The translations under genes and the position numbers were made by a program. This document shows positions 53,232-61,809 of a stretch of DNA of 64,000 nucleotides, piece after piece. The DNA is from Chitinispirillum alkaliphilum (GTDB taxonomy: Bacteria; Fibrobacterota; Chitinivibrionia; Chitinivibrionales; Chitinispirillaceae). Within the stretch, counting starts at the first letter, position 1; each line of letters begins with the position of its first letter. Where the stretch lies: contig LDWW01000003.1 in assembly GCA_001045525.1 (NCBI GenBank), positions 1 to 64,000 on the forward strand, given 5' to 3'. Under the pieces are notes generated by a model, which did not search any database, was not told the DNA's origin, and saw nothing but the letters and a program-made list of their open reading frames with translations.

Positions 53232-55202
53232 ATGAGTACAAATGAATTTTCAGATCATGATGGGCTGGACAGAACAATAGATGAAAGTGTTCTGGGACAG
53301 AATAAAGATCAAAATGGCGCATCTGATGATAAACAAAGTGAAAGGATTAATCCCTACACCCAGCCGGGTGCTTCATTCACACCTCTAACCGATTCATTTT
53401 CCGAACTTCCGGATGGAAAAAAGCCAATACCACTTGGTTCCGGTATAATTGATGGTGTATTGGGTGAAGGGGGGATGGCCAGAGTTTATAAAATCTGGAA
53501 TGAAAAACTCGAAGTCTACAGAGCCGTTAAGGTATTTCTTCCCACCGCGCATCCCGATTTGAAGAAACGCTTCGAGACAGAAATAAAAATTTCCGCTAAA
53601 CTTCATCACCCAAATATCATTGAAATCTATAATGTCGGAGAATTCAATGGTTTGCCATATATTGAAATGGAGCTGGTTGAGGGGGTTTCTCTTGATGATA
53701 TCATAACAAATCATAAGAAAATACCTTCAGAGATAATTACCGCTATAGGTATTCAGGTAGCAAAGGCCCTTGATTATGCGCATAATCAGGAATTCCTCTT
53801 ATACGGAGAAACTTATAAGGGAATAATACACCGTGATCTCAAACCTGCCAACATAATAATAAAAAATAACGGGATTGTTAAGCTGCTTGACTTTGGAATC
53901 GCCCGCCCCCAAGAGGTCGGTTTGCATACTGTCGCTGGAAATATAGTTGGAACCTTACCCTATCTTTCTCCGGAGCAGATGGACGATACTGACATTGACT
54001 GCAGAAGCGATATATATTCCCTTGGAACTATTTTGTATGAAGGATTAACTGGAGAAAAAACATTTCCACAGGCTACTATGACCAGCCTTATGAAAATGAA
54101 AGCAACCAATTCATACAGGAAATTCAGTTCGTTTCCAATTGAAATATATACACCATTGGGAAAAATTGTCGAAAAAAGTCTGAGTCTAAGCAAATATGAT
54201 CGGTTCAGCACTGCCGCCGATTTCAAAAAAGAATTATTGACAGTTTATAACAAAATGACCTGTGATTCGCCTGAACAGCTTGTACTAAGGTATAAACAGG
54301 ATCCGGATGGGTACACTCCTGTAAAAAAGAAAGGGAATTCATGGTGGGGAAAATTTCCGGTTAAATCAAAATACATTGCAGCTGGTGCTGTTTCCATCTC
54401 TATACTGGCTTTAGTGACATTTATCTCTATTATAGCCTATTCAGATAAAGATGATGTTGTTAAGACAACCGTTATTACTCCTGTAAATGAAAATGATGAT
54501 ATTTTGCAAAGTATATATAGTGATGATCCTGAAGAAAGTACCGATGAAGAGTCAATAATTGAGGTTGAAGATGATATAAGTCAAACAACTGATGAGGGGG
54601 ATGATGATGAAGAGATTCAGCCCGATCGAAATACTACTGAAAATCCGGTTAGAATTGGGCCGACTCCGCCAAGGGAAACTCTGATTGATAGATTGAAAAG
54701 AATTCATAAAAGTAACGATTATCTGCACATTGGTGAAGCTGAGTACAATTCCGGCAACTATTCCAATGCCATTGTTGCACTTCAGAGAACACCTTCATCT
54801 CATGAGGGCAAATCCAGGGCAAACATATTGCTTGCAAATGCATATCTTGAGACAAATAACATCTCCCAGGCACACCAAGCCGCACAGTCAGTTCAAAGCA
54901 ATGATGCGTTCCATCTTCTGACTATGGGGCGTATTGCTTTTGCTCAAAATAATGAACATAGAGCTTTGGAGTTATTTCAACTTGCATTGATGCGTCCCAG
55001 CGAAATTAAACAACCCCAGCTTATCAGAAGTGATATACTGTACTATACTGCAATTATATACCACAAAAGATATACTGATAACCCCACTCCGGAATCAAAA
55101 CAACTTGCAGTCACCGGATGGGAAAATCTGAAAAGGATGTACGGTTCACAGCCCGGAAGTGCCAGATACAGGAAAGCATCAGAAAAGCTCGCGTGCTTTT
55201 AG
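53232..55202 (+). CDS. Hanks-type Ser/Thr protein kinase with outer TPR-like domain
   Basis: 656 aa. Kinase domain at ~75-345: glycine loop LGEGGMARVY, catalytic Lys in YRAVKVF, HRDLKPANI (catalytic loop) and DFGIAR (DFG). A glutamate-rich activation segment LPYLSPEQM replaces APE. One membrane helix at ~380-402 (YIAAGAVSISILALVTFISIIAYS), then an acidic linker and a TPR-like region (~490-650) outside. In type VI loci such kinases (PpkA/TagE type) switch secretion on through phosphorylation; this is inferred from proximity to tssK-tssL. No matching phosphatase or FHA gene is seen. Confidence 0.9.
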   Translation: MSTNEFSDHDGLDRTIDESVLGQNKDQNGASDDKQSERINPYTQPGASFTPLTDSFSELPDGKKPIPLGSGIIDGVLGEGGMARVYKIWNEKLEVYRAVKVFLPTAHPDLKKRFETEIKISAKLHHPNIIEIYNVGEFNGLPYIEMELVEGVSLDDIITNHKKIPSEIITAIGIQVAKALDYAHNQEFLLYGETYKGIIHRDLKPANIIIKNNGIVKLLDFGIARPQEVGLHTVAGNIVGTLPYLSPEQMDDTDIDCRSDIYSLGTILYEGLTGEKTFPQATMTSLMKMKATNSYRKFSSFPIEIYTPLGKIVEKSLSLSKYDRFSTAADFKKELLTVYNKMTCDSPEQLVLRYKQDPDGYTPVKKKGNSWWGKFPVKSKYIAAGAVSISILALVTFISIIAYSDKDDVVKTTVITPVNENDDILQSIYSDDPEESTDEESIIEVEDDISQTTDEGDDDEEIQPDRNTTENPVRIGPTPPRETLIDRLKRIHKSNDYLHIGEAEYNSGNYSNAIVALQRTPSSHEGKSRANILLANAYLETNNISQAHQAAQSVQSNDAFHLLTMGRIAFAQNNEHRALELFQLALMRPSEIKQPQLIRSDILYYTAIIYHKRYTDNPTPESKQLAVTGWENLKRMYGSQPGSARYRKASEKLACF

Positions 55203-55332
55203 TTGCTTAGTTCTGAGGTGAGAAACAAATAGTTATATGCATGGATTGAGAATGCGGGACTGCGCAATTTTTCTCAATGGATTGAAATTGCGCAGTTCAA
55301 TAAAAAGGACCATCCGTTTTACTTACAAAAAA

Positions 55333-56790
55333 TTACAACTTCTGCTCCCCTTTGATCATCAGGTAAGTGCTGTACCCGTTGTACACCGCATTCCAGATAC
55401 CCCCGCCTGGTTTACCCCAGTGGCCGGACTGATAGATGTTTTTGATATGCGTTTTTGAAGGTAGTTTTGCTTCACCGTAAATGCTTTTAGTGTTTTCAAA
55501 GCCATACAGAGAACCATCAGTGTTTGATGTATACCTGAAAAATGTGTCGGGTGAGCCTGTTTCCTTCATGCTTACTCTTTTGCTTAAACCAGGATAAATT
55601 GATTCTGCTTTATCCAGCATCTTTTGAGCAAAGAGGTGTTTGTCGGTTTTCCAGTTGTCAGAACAGCTGTTTCTGACAAAATTCATAAGCGTAAGTGTAG
55701 GTCCACCAACATGATGTGCTGGCCTAAGCAATATTAAGTGATCTGGTTCATCTCTGCAGTTTGCTGATTTTGCACTTGAATATATTGCTTCATCGTCATT
55801 ATGTGCATACCAGAACGTAATGTTTTCTTTTGTAAAATCATCGATGTCTTCTGTGAGGCCAAGATACAAAATGACGGATGATAATGAGGGGGTAAGATTG
55901 CCTAAGCGTCTTAGCCACAACTTATTTCTTGCATGAGAATCTATAAGCTCAGAGTGAAGTGAGTATGGGCTTATGTTTGAGATGATCAGATCGGCGAAGT
56001 ACTCTTCATTCTTGGAAGTTGTAACTCTCTTTGCAAGGCCGTTTTCTACATGTATCCCTGTTACTTTTTTTCTTGTAAGTACGGCTCCTCCATTGTCGGT
56101 GATAACTGAAGCCAGTGCATCGGCCAGTTTACTGAACCCGCCTTCAAGATAATGGGAGCCTTCCATTGCATGTACCATGAACATTAACACGTAATAAGCA
56201 ACCGGTGCACCAGAAGGAGGTGTTCCACCAAAGGGCCATTGGGAGTAGAATACCCTGCGTACTCTATCATCTGTAAGAAATGAATCGAGATATTCTTTAT
56301 ATGAACGGTTTTGAAATGTGTTTATGAATTCGCGATATGAGGTAGTTTCATCAAGAGACCCCTTTTTGACCGGATCTATCAGGGATTCATAAAAAGAGCG
56401 CATCGAATCAAAAACATTGCGGATGTTGGTTTTTTCTTTTGGAAAATCACTGCCAAGCGCTCTTATTATATCATCACAATATGGGGGAAGAGTGTACGAG
56501 AAATCAGGCCATATGGATCTGTACATTGAGTTATGGGGAATGGTTTTAATTTTTTCCCCGATACCCAGCTGATTCAAGAGGTGAAATATCAGTCCGTGAG
56601 GACTCATTGGAACAGAATGTACGGCGGATTCGAAATTAAATCCGCGTCGCTTAAAGCTGTGAGTATATCCACCAATCTGATAATGTTGCTCAAGGACAAG
56701 TACTTTTTTTCCGCTGTTGGCAAGAAATGCTCCGCTTGTTAAACCGCCAATACCGGAACCAATAACAATAACATCATATTTATTAGACAA
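55333..56790 (-). CDS. CrtI-like FAD-dependent oxidoreductase
   Basis: 485 aa from TTG 56790, since the ATG at 56943 would overlap the acyltransferase by 160 bases and adds a non-homologous leader; GAGGA lies just upstream of the TTG. The N-terminus has the FAD dinucleotide fold VIVIGSGIGGLTSGAFLANSGKKVLVLEQ, GGYTHSF. The C-terminus GHWGKPGGGIWNAVYNGYSTYLM is the phytoene-desaturase/carotenoid-isomerase (CrtI/CrtISO) signature. It could desaturate or isomerise a polyene chain. Last gene of the leftward lipid operon. Confidence 0.88.
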   Translation of the reverse strand: MSNKYDVIVIGSGIGGLTSGAFLANSGKKVLVLEQHYQIGGYTHSFKRRGFNFESAVHSVPMSPHGLIFHLLNQLGIGEKIKTIPHNSMYRSIWPDFSYTLPPYCDDIIRALGSDFPKEKTNIRNVFDSMRSFYESLIDPVKKGSLDETTSYREFINTFQNRSYKEYLDSFLTDDRVRRVFYSQWPFGGTPPSGAPVAYYVLMFMVHAMEGSHYLEGGFSKLADALASVITDNGGAVLTRKKVTGIHVENGLAKRVTTSKNEEYFADLIISNISPYSLHSELIDSHARNKLWLRRLGNLTPSLSSVILYLGLTEDIDDFTKENITFWYAHNDDEAIYSSAKSANCRDEPDHLILLRPAHHVGGPTLTLMNFVRNSCSDNWKTDKHLFAQKMLDKAESIYPGLSKRVSMKETGSPDTFFRYTSNTDGSLYGFENTKSIYGEAKLPSKTHIKNIYQSGHWGKPGGGIWNAVYNGYSTYLMIKGEQKL

Positions 56791-57652
56791 ACGGAATTTC
56801 CTCGTGTAAAAAATACCACTGTTCGGGATTGTTTTTTGCTGTGTGTTCAAGCTGTTTGAAAAGAGATTCAATTGGATTTGCCAGGTCGGCTTTAAGAAGT
56901 GTAAAGGAATACCTTTCGTGCTCTGTACGCACCATGAATGCAAGGAAGAGATCTGCTTGTGAGCCGCAGAATCGCAGTATTCTGTCTATACCAGCTCCTC
57001 CATAGATTTTTTTTCCAAACATCTCTACAGGCTTGCTGTATTCAGTTTTTTCATCAAACATACTAAGAAGAATTTCTTTTCTCCTAAGAACTGCTGCCAT
57101 TTCAAGTGCGGCTGCAGATCCCGGTTTGCCGATTTCAATAAATCCGATTTTTTTAAAATCACCCTGAGAGGACATCTCTTTAGCCCGTCCCTTTACAGTT
57201 TCTGAAAGCCTGGGGGTTTTAAACCTAAGGACCGCATTTAAGGGAAGGTGATGCGAGGCGAGGTAGGGAACGATAAATTCAACCGCTCCGAAATGACATG
57301 AAGCAAGAAAGACACTTCTTCCTGCGTTTATGGATTCCTTTAGTGTTGAGACGTGGTCATGTCCCTGAATTCTGTCATTCAGATATTTTTTAAATTCAGC
57401 AGGTTTAAGGCAAAGACCGAGAAATTTCTCATAATAGTGAAGAATTATATTGTGTCGAATATCTTCAAGCAGCTGATTATTTGGTGTGAAACCAAAACCC
57501 TTAAGATTCTCTTCAATAAGATTACTCTCGGAGGGATTATTCTCAAACCATGCTGTGCCCAAACTAAGAATCTCTTTTTTCAATTGAAAAGGAGAGCCGT
57601 TCTGGGCCAAATTAAACAGTTTATCTTGTTGTAAAAATTCACTGAGGCTCAT
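56783..57652 (-). CDS. LpxL/HtrB-type acyltransferase
   Basis: 289 aa. Motifs: the H-x4-E catalytic pair in SVFLASCHFGAVEFIVPYLA, then AVLRFKTPRLSE, and a third block GFIEIGKPGSAAALEMAAVLRRKEILLSMFDEKTEY, with SKPVEMFGKKIYGGAGI later. The hydrophobic N-terminus common to LpxL is missing, suggesting a peripheral enzyme. In aryl-polyene clusters a similar protein attaches the product to a lipid or glycerol carrier. Overlaps the next gene by 8 bases. Confidence 0.82.
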   Translation of the reverse strand: MSLSEFLQQDKLFNLAQNGSPFQLKKEILSLGTAWFENNPSESNLIEENLKGFGFTPNNQLLEDIRHNIILHYYEKFLGLCLKPAEFKKYLNDRIQGHDHVSTLKESINAGRSVFLASCHFGAVEFIVPYLASHHLPLNAVLRFKTPRLSETVKGRAKEMSSQGDFKKIGFIEIGKPGSAAALEMAAVLRRKEILLSMFDEKTEYSKPVEMFGKKIYGGAGIDRILRFCGSQADLFLAFMVRTEHERYSFTLLKADLANPIESLFKQLEHTAKNNPEQWYFLHEEIPFV

Positions 57653-57715
57653 TTATTTCACTAAAAAGGGGAGCGAGAACTAATCCCGGCCCCCGGAAAT
57701 TAAATATGGAAATGA

Positions 57716-57976
57716 TTAGCTTTTCTGTGCAACGTATTTTTCTACGGTATCAGTACACTGATTAATAGTGGTGATGTTTGGAAACTCCGTTTCAGGAATA
57801 GTAACTCCGAACTTTTTCTCCATAGTTGCCAATACTTCGAGAAGAGCCATAGAATCAAGACCCATGTCTTCGATGAAGTGAGCTCCATCGGTGATTGTAG
57901 ACTCATCCACGTCCATATCTTCTGCAATCTCAGTTATGAGGTTGCGAATTTCGTCTTTGATTTCATCCCGGTTCAT
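57716..57976 (-). CDS. Acyl carrier protein
   Basis: 86 aa. It carries the phosphopantetheine attachment Ser in MGLDSMALLEVLATME (D-S-M), with a helical, acidic composition throughout (residues 2-10 NRDEIKDEIR; VEKYVAQKS at the end). This is a dedicated ACP, encoded just downstream of the two ketosynthases. AGGAGA lies upstream of the ATG. A second ACP is not in the window. Confidence 0.93.
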   Translation of the reverse strand: MNRDEIKDEIRNLITEIAEDMDVDESTITDGAHFIEDMGLDSMALLEVLATMEKKFGVTIPETEFPNITTINQCTDTVEKYVAQKS

Positions 57977-58024
57977 AAAATCTCCTGCTTGAAAAGAAAA
58001 TTGAAAAGGTGTAATCTGAAAAAA

Positions 58025-59218
58025 TTATATGTTTTCCAGAACTATAGCACTACAATTACCTTCACATGAAAATGAGGTAACAAGAACATACCTGGAGTTT
58101 TTTTTAACAGTTCCTCTGACCAGATTAATTTCGTTTACAGTCTCATACTCTTCATCGATTCCGCTGATTGTGCCTTTTTTCATATCGTAAATAGCACATG
58201 CTGTGATTAGAGATCCTGAAGCTCCATAGCATTCACCAAGACTGTGTTTGTATGCTGTAACGGGTGTTTCTTTTTTGAAAACAGAACTGATTGCAGCACT
58301 TTCAAATCTGTCGCTCAGAGGATTCCCACTACCGCTTGAAGCAATAAAATCAAGCTGATCTGCTGTGATTTTGGCATCCGAAAGAGCTTTTAGGATGACA
58401 TCTGCACCAACACTATTATCAGAACTATTGGAATATATATCAGGATCAAACCCGCTTGCGGTTCCAATAATCTGAACAAGCGGTTTTTTCCCATCACTTA
58501 AAGCTTCTTTTTCGTTTTCAAGCAGAAAAACCGCACACCCTTCACCAGGAATGACTCCATCGGCATTCGCTCCGAAAGGCTTCGCCGATGAGGTTTTGGA
58601 AATAATACCGCTTCGAATGAAACCGAGAAGTTCATAATAGCTAATCTCTTCAAGCCCCCCGGCAATCAGGCGATCAAGATATTGGCAGCTTATAAAATCT
58701 TTACTGTATATGAGTGAGTCGAGTCCTGAGTTGAAGCCAGTAGAAATTGTTGTGCTTAAATTTCTGACTCCGTAACGAATGTTGCCCTGTCCGGTAGGAG
58801 CATTTATCACTGTGTTGGCAAATTCCTGAGGGTTGACATTATTAACACCGTTTTCAATGGAATCACTCAGGAAATCACCAATACTTTGCACACTGCCAAA
58901 TGCTGTACCTATGCACAGTCCCGGTCTATTATGCTCCTTTTCTTCATCCATAATGTCCTTTATACTGCTTTCCATTGTAGACAGGAGCAATTTTGTTGCG
59001 TAATCCTTGTTACGTAACCCTTTCTTACCGAGTATTTCCACAGGATCAAAATCCTGTACTTTATAGACTGATAAAGGGGAGTCGAATTGGTGGAATTTGT
59101 AATCTTTCACCTCAGTAAGCGGCGCTTTTGTGGCGAGGTTTTCTGAGACTGCAGCACTGTTTATTCCAAGACTGCACATAATTCCGGTTTTACTTATGTA
59201 TACTTTGTCAGAATTCAT
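58025..59218 (-). CDS. Chain-length-factor-like ketosynthase without active-site residues
   Basis: 397 aa of the thiolase fold, but all three catalytic positions are changed. Where a ketosynthase has TACASG the sequence is STGFNSGLDS (Cys lost). HGTGT is replaced by SSGSGNPLSD, and the GH in the third motif by GECYGASG. Such KS-beta/chain-length-factor proteins form a heterodimer with an active KS and fix chain length or starter choice, as in type II polyketide and aryl-polyene systems. It starts eight bases after the active KS stop and is very likely its partner. Confidence 0.85.
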   Translation of the reverse strand: MNSDKVYISKTGIMCSLGINSAAVSENLATKAPLTEVKDYKFHQFDSPLSVYKVQDFDPVEILGKKGLRNKDYATKLLLSTMESSIKDIMDEEKEHNRPGLCIGTAFGSVQSIGDFLSDSIENGVNNVNPQEFANTVINAPTGQGNIRYGVRNLSTTISTGFNSGLDSLIYSKDFISCQYLDRLIAGGLEEISYYELLGFIRSGIISKTSSAKPFGANADGVIPGEGCAVFLLENEKEALSDGKKPLVQIIGTASGFDPDIYSNSSDNSVGADVILKALSDAKITADQLDFIASSGSGNPLSDRFESAAISSVFKKETPVTAYKHSLGECYGASGSLITACAIYDMKKGTISGIDEEYETVNEINLVRGTVKKNSRYVLVTSFSCEGNCSAIVLENI

Positions 59219-59226
59219 ATCAGCTT

Positions 59227-60456
59227 TTATCCTTGATAGCGACGCAGTGCAATAGATGAAGTATTGCCTGCAAATGCATAGGCGTTTGAAACAACTGTAT
59301 TAATTTCCTTGGCTCTGGCCGAATTTGGTACATAGTCAAGATCACAGTTGGGATCTGGTGTTTGGTAATTGATAGTTGGCAAAATAGTCTGATTTTTTAT
59401 CATCATTGCGCATGACGCAGCTTCAATAGCTGAAGCAGCTCCCATTGTATGACCAAGCATTGATTTAAGCGATGACACCGGGGTTGAGTAGGCTTTTTCC
59501 CCAAGCACTTCCTTTACAACAAATGTTTCGGTTTTGTCGTTTTCACCAGTTCCGGTTCCATGTGCACAGATATAGTCAATCTCTTCGGGCTTAATACCGC
59601 TGTTTTCGATGCATCTTCTAAGGGCAATTATCCCACCACTGCCAGAGGGGTCTGGAATAGTCATTTTGAAAGCATCACACCCAAGACCATAACCAAGAAG
59701 CTCCGCATATATAGGAGCATTTCTTGACAGAGCATGTTCCAGGGTTTCCAAAATAATAACTCCGGCGCCTTCACTAACAGCCATACCGCTTCTGTTTTTA
59801 TCGAATGGTCTGACTATATCTTCTGTAGTTGCAAGCAGTCGGTTGAAACCTGTAAAGGCTATACCGGAAAACGGATCGCTTCCACCCGCAAATACGATAT
59901 CGGCTTTGCCCAGTTTGATAAGGTCGTAGCCGTAACCTATGGCGTAGTTTCCTGCTGCACAGGCAGTGGGGATCATGGTGTGAGGACCTTTGATCCTGAG
60001 TGCACGTGCGACATTGGCCGGAATAGTAGAGCAGGGGTATTTCCCGGGCAGGGAAGAGGGGATTTTTTCAATATCATTATTCTGATATTTGATCTTCACA
60101 CCTTCTTCCAGAATCTGAGGCTCTCCCATCGTTGTACCCATACTGAGAGCTACTCTCTGGGTGTCAATATTCTGCAGGTCCAAAGACGAATCAGAAAGAG
60201 CCATTCTTGCTGCAGCAACAGCAAATTGGCTTGAACGCCCCATCATGTCGATCTCTCTCTGGCTTAAATGGTCCGGAGCATTGAAATCACGTACTTCACC
60301 ACCTGTTTTGGTTTTAAAATCAGTGGCATCAAAGAGTTCCAATGGTAAAACACCGTTTTTCCCATTGGAGGCGGCTTTCCAAAATGCCTCATTGCCAACA
60401 CCTATGGGTGTTACAACTCCAAGGCCAGTGATAACGATCCTTTTGTTATTAAGCAA
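59227..60456 (-). CDS. 3-oxoacyl-ACP synthase (ketosynthase), active form
   Basis: 409 aa from TTG 60456, the first start before the conserved KRIVITGLGVVTPIG; the upstream frame is hydrophobic non-homologous sequence. The catalytic Cys is in MIPTACAAGNYAIGYG, the first His in ICAHGTGTGENDKTE and the second in SSLKSMLGHTMGAASA, so the triad is complete. It elongates an ACP-bound chain, and with the adjacent KS-beta forms a heterodimer. The leader lacks a clear AGGAGG; AAAGGA is 10-12 bases upstream. Confidence 0.9.
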   Translation of the reverse strand: MLNNKRIVITGLGVVTPIGVGNEAFWKAASNGKNGVLPLELFDATDFKTKTGGEVRDFNAPDHLSQREIDMMGRSSQFAVAAARMALSDSSLDLQNIDTQRVALSMGTTMGEPQILEEGVKIKYQNNDIEKIPSSLPGKYPCSTIPANVARALRIKGPHTMIPTACAAGNYAIGYGYDLIKLGKADIVFAGGSDPFSGIAFTGFNRLLATTEDIVRPFDKNRSGMAVSEGAGVIILETLEHALSRNAPIYAELLGYGLGCDAFKMTIPDPSGSGGIIALRRCIENSGIKPEEIDYICAHGTGTGENDKTETFVVKEVLGEKAYSTPVSSLKSMLGHTMGAASAIEAASCAMMIKNQTILPTINYQTPDPNCDLDYVPNSARAKEINTVVSNAYAFAGNTSSIALRRYQG

Positions 60457-60569
60457 AACGGAAACAGTTCCTTTAAAAAATGTTATAAACAGAATAAGAA
60501 AATGAATATAGTAAAAAAGGAAAAAAAAATCCACCTTGAAAAGAAAAATGATGGTATAAACAGAAAAAA

Positions 60570-61013
60570 TCAACTACTTTTTCTGGCACCAAACATCAGC
60601 TCACCTTTTGCAACAGTTTTATTCTCTACTTTTGCCTTAGCCACTACCGAAGCTGTATCGCCGAATCTTTTTTCGATAGTAACAGTTGTGATCAGCTGAT
60701 CTCCCGGGAAAACAGGTCTCATGAATGATGTTTTTGAGATTTTTCCGAGGTAATAGACAGTGTCTTTATCAAGTCCTCCGGATGATTTGGCCAGTAGAAA
60801 ACATGCCGTCTGGGCCATGCTTTCTACTATGTAAACACCCGGCAGGACCGGCTTGCCCGGGAAATGGCCATCAAACTGTGCCTCATCGAATGATACGTTT
60901 TTTGCGACAGTTACCGATTCATTTGCTTTGAAATCGATTATTTTGTCAATGAGCAGAAAAGGAAAACGGTGCGGTACGTTATCCAGAATATCCTGGTAAT
61001 CAAACATTTTCAA
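60570..61013 (-). CDS. FabZ-like 3-hydroxyacyl-ACP dehydratase
   Basis: 147 aa. Start motif LDNVPHRFPFLLIDKIIDF and the active-site block FDGHFPGKPVLPGVYIVESMAQTACF (His in GHFPG, Glu in VESMAQ) are FabZ hallmarks. The C-terminal VTIEKRFGDTASVVAKAKVENKTVAKGELMF completes a hotdog fold. It would remove water to make a conjugated or trans double bond in each elongation round. Pathway-dedicated by position. Confidence 0.92.
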   Translation of the reverse strand: MKMFDYQDILDNVPHRFPFLLIDKIIDFKANESVTVAKNVSFDEAQFDGHFPGKPVLPGVYIVESMAQTACFLLAKSSGGLDKDTVYYLGKISKTSFMRPVFPGDQLITTVTIEKRFGDTASVVAKAKVENKTVAKGELMFGARKSS

Positions 61014-61044
61014 ACTCTTTCTGTATCGGGTGTGAAAACTCTAT

Positions 61045-61779
61045 TCAGGCAGTCAGACCACCATCTATTGTAAAAACCTGTCCTGTGATGTAAGCAGCCT
61101 TTTCAGATATCAGAAAAGAAACCAGGTCAGCTACTTCTCTGGCACTACCCATACGTTTCATAGGGATCATATCCCTTATTTCCTGGAGGTGCTTTTCGGG
61201 AATAGAGCCGGTCATCTCTGTGTCGATATACCCAGGAGCAACGCAGTTTACAGGTATTCTTAGCTTTGCACCCTCTTTTGCCAATGCACGTGTAAAACCG
61301 ATTATACCAGCCTTCGATGCGCAGTAGTTGGTCTGACCGGCTATGCCGATCAGGCCGCTCACTGAGGTGATGTTTACGATTTTACCTTTTTTGTTCTTGA
61401 AAAAATAGGCAACTAACTGACGGGTCATATTGAAATAGCCGGTCAGATTTGTGGCAATAACTTCGTTCCAGTCTTCTGGCTGCATTATGAATAGACTCTT
61501 ATCCCGGGTGATTCCTGCATTATTGACCAATGCATCAACATCTCCCATTGTATCTTTTGCACTATTGATAAACTCTCCGGCAGAAGCAAAATCTGTGATA
61601 TCAGCCTGAAAAGCGTGGGCTTTTCCCCCCGCGTTGGTAATTTTTTCTACCAAATTATCAGCATGTTCTTTCTGGCTGCGATAATTGAAAGCAACTTCCC
61701 AGCCTTCAAGTGCAAGGGTTTCTACAATTGATGCGCCAATACCCCGAGATCCGCCTGTTACTATTACTTTTCCTGCCAC
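61045..61779 (-). CDS. fabG: 3-oxoacyl-ACP reductase (FabG-like)
   Basis: 244 aa; short-chain dehydrogenase fold. NADPH loop GGSRGIGASIV (residues ~9-19), NNAGITRDKSLF, catalytic SVSGLIGIAGQTNYCASKAGI (Ser, Tyr-x3-Lys), and a C-terminus ISEKAAYITGQVFTIDGGLTA. It reduces the 3-oxo chain before dehydration by the FabZ. The gene lies within the operon between FabZ and the radical SAM enzyme. Confidence 0.94.
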   Translation of the reverse strand: MAGKVIVTGGSRGIGASIVETLALEGWEVAFNYRSQKEHADNLVEKITNAGGKAHAFQADITDFASAGEFINSAKDTMGDVDALVNNAGITRDKSLFIMQPEDWNEVIATNLTGYFNMTRQLVAYFFKNKKGKIVNITSVSGLIGIAGQTNYCASKAGIIGFTRALAKEGAKLRIPVNCVAPGYIDTEMTGSIPEKHLQEIRDMIPMKRMGSAREVADLVSFLISEKAAYITGQVFTIDGGLTA

Positions 61780-61809
61780 TGAATGCCTCCATCTTATAAA
61801 AATTTATAA

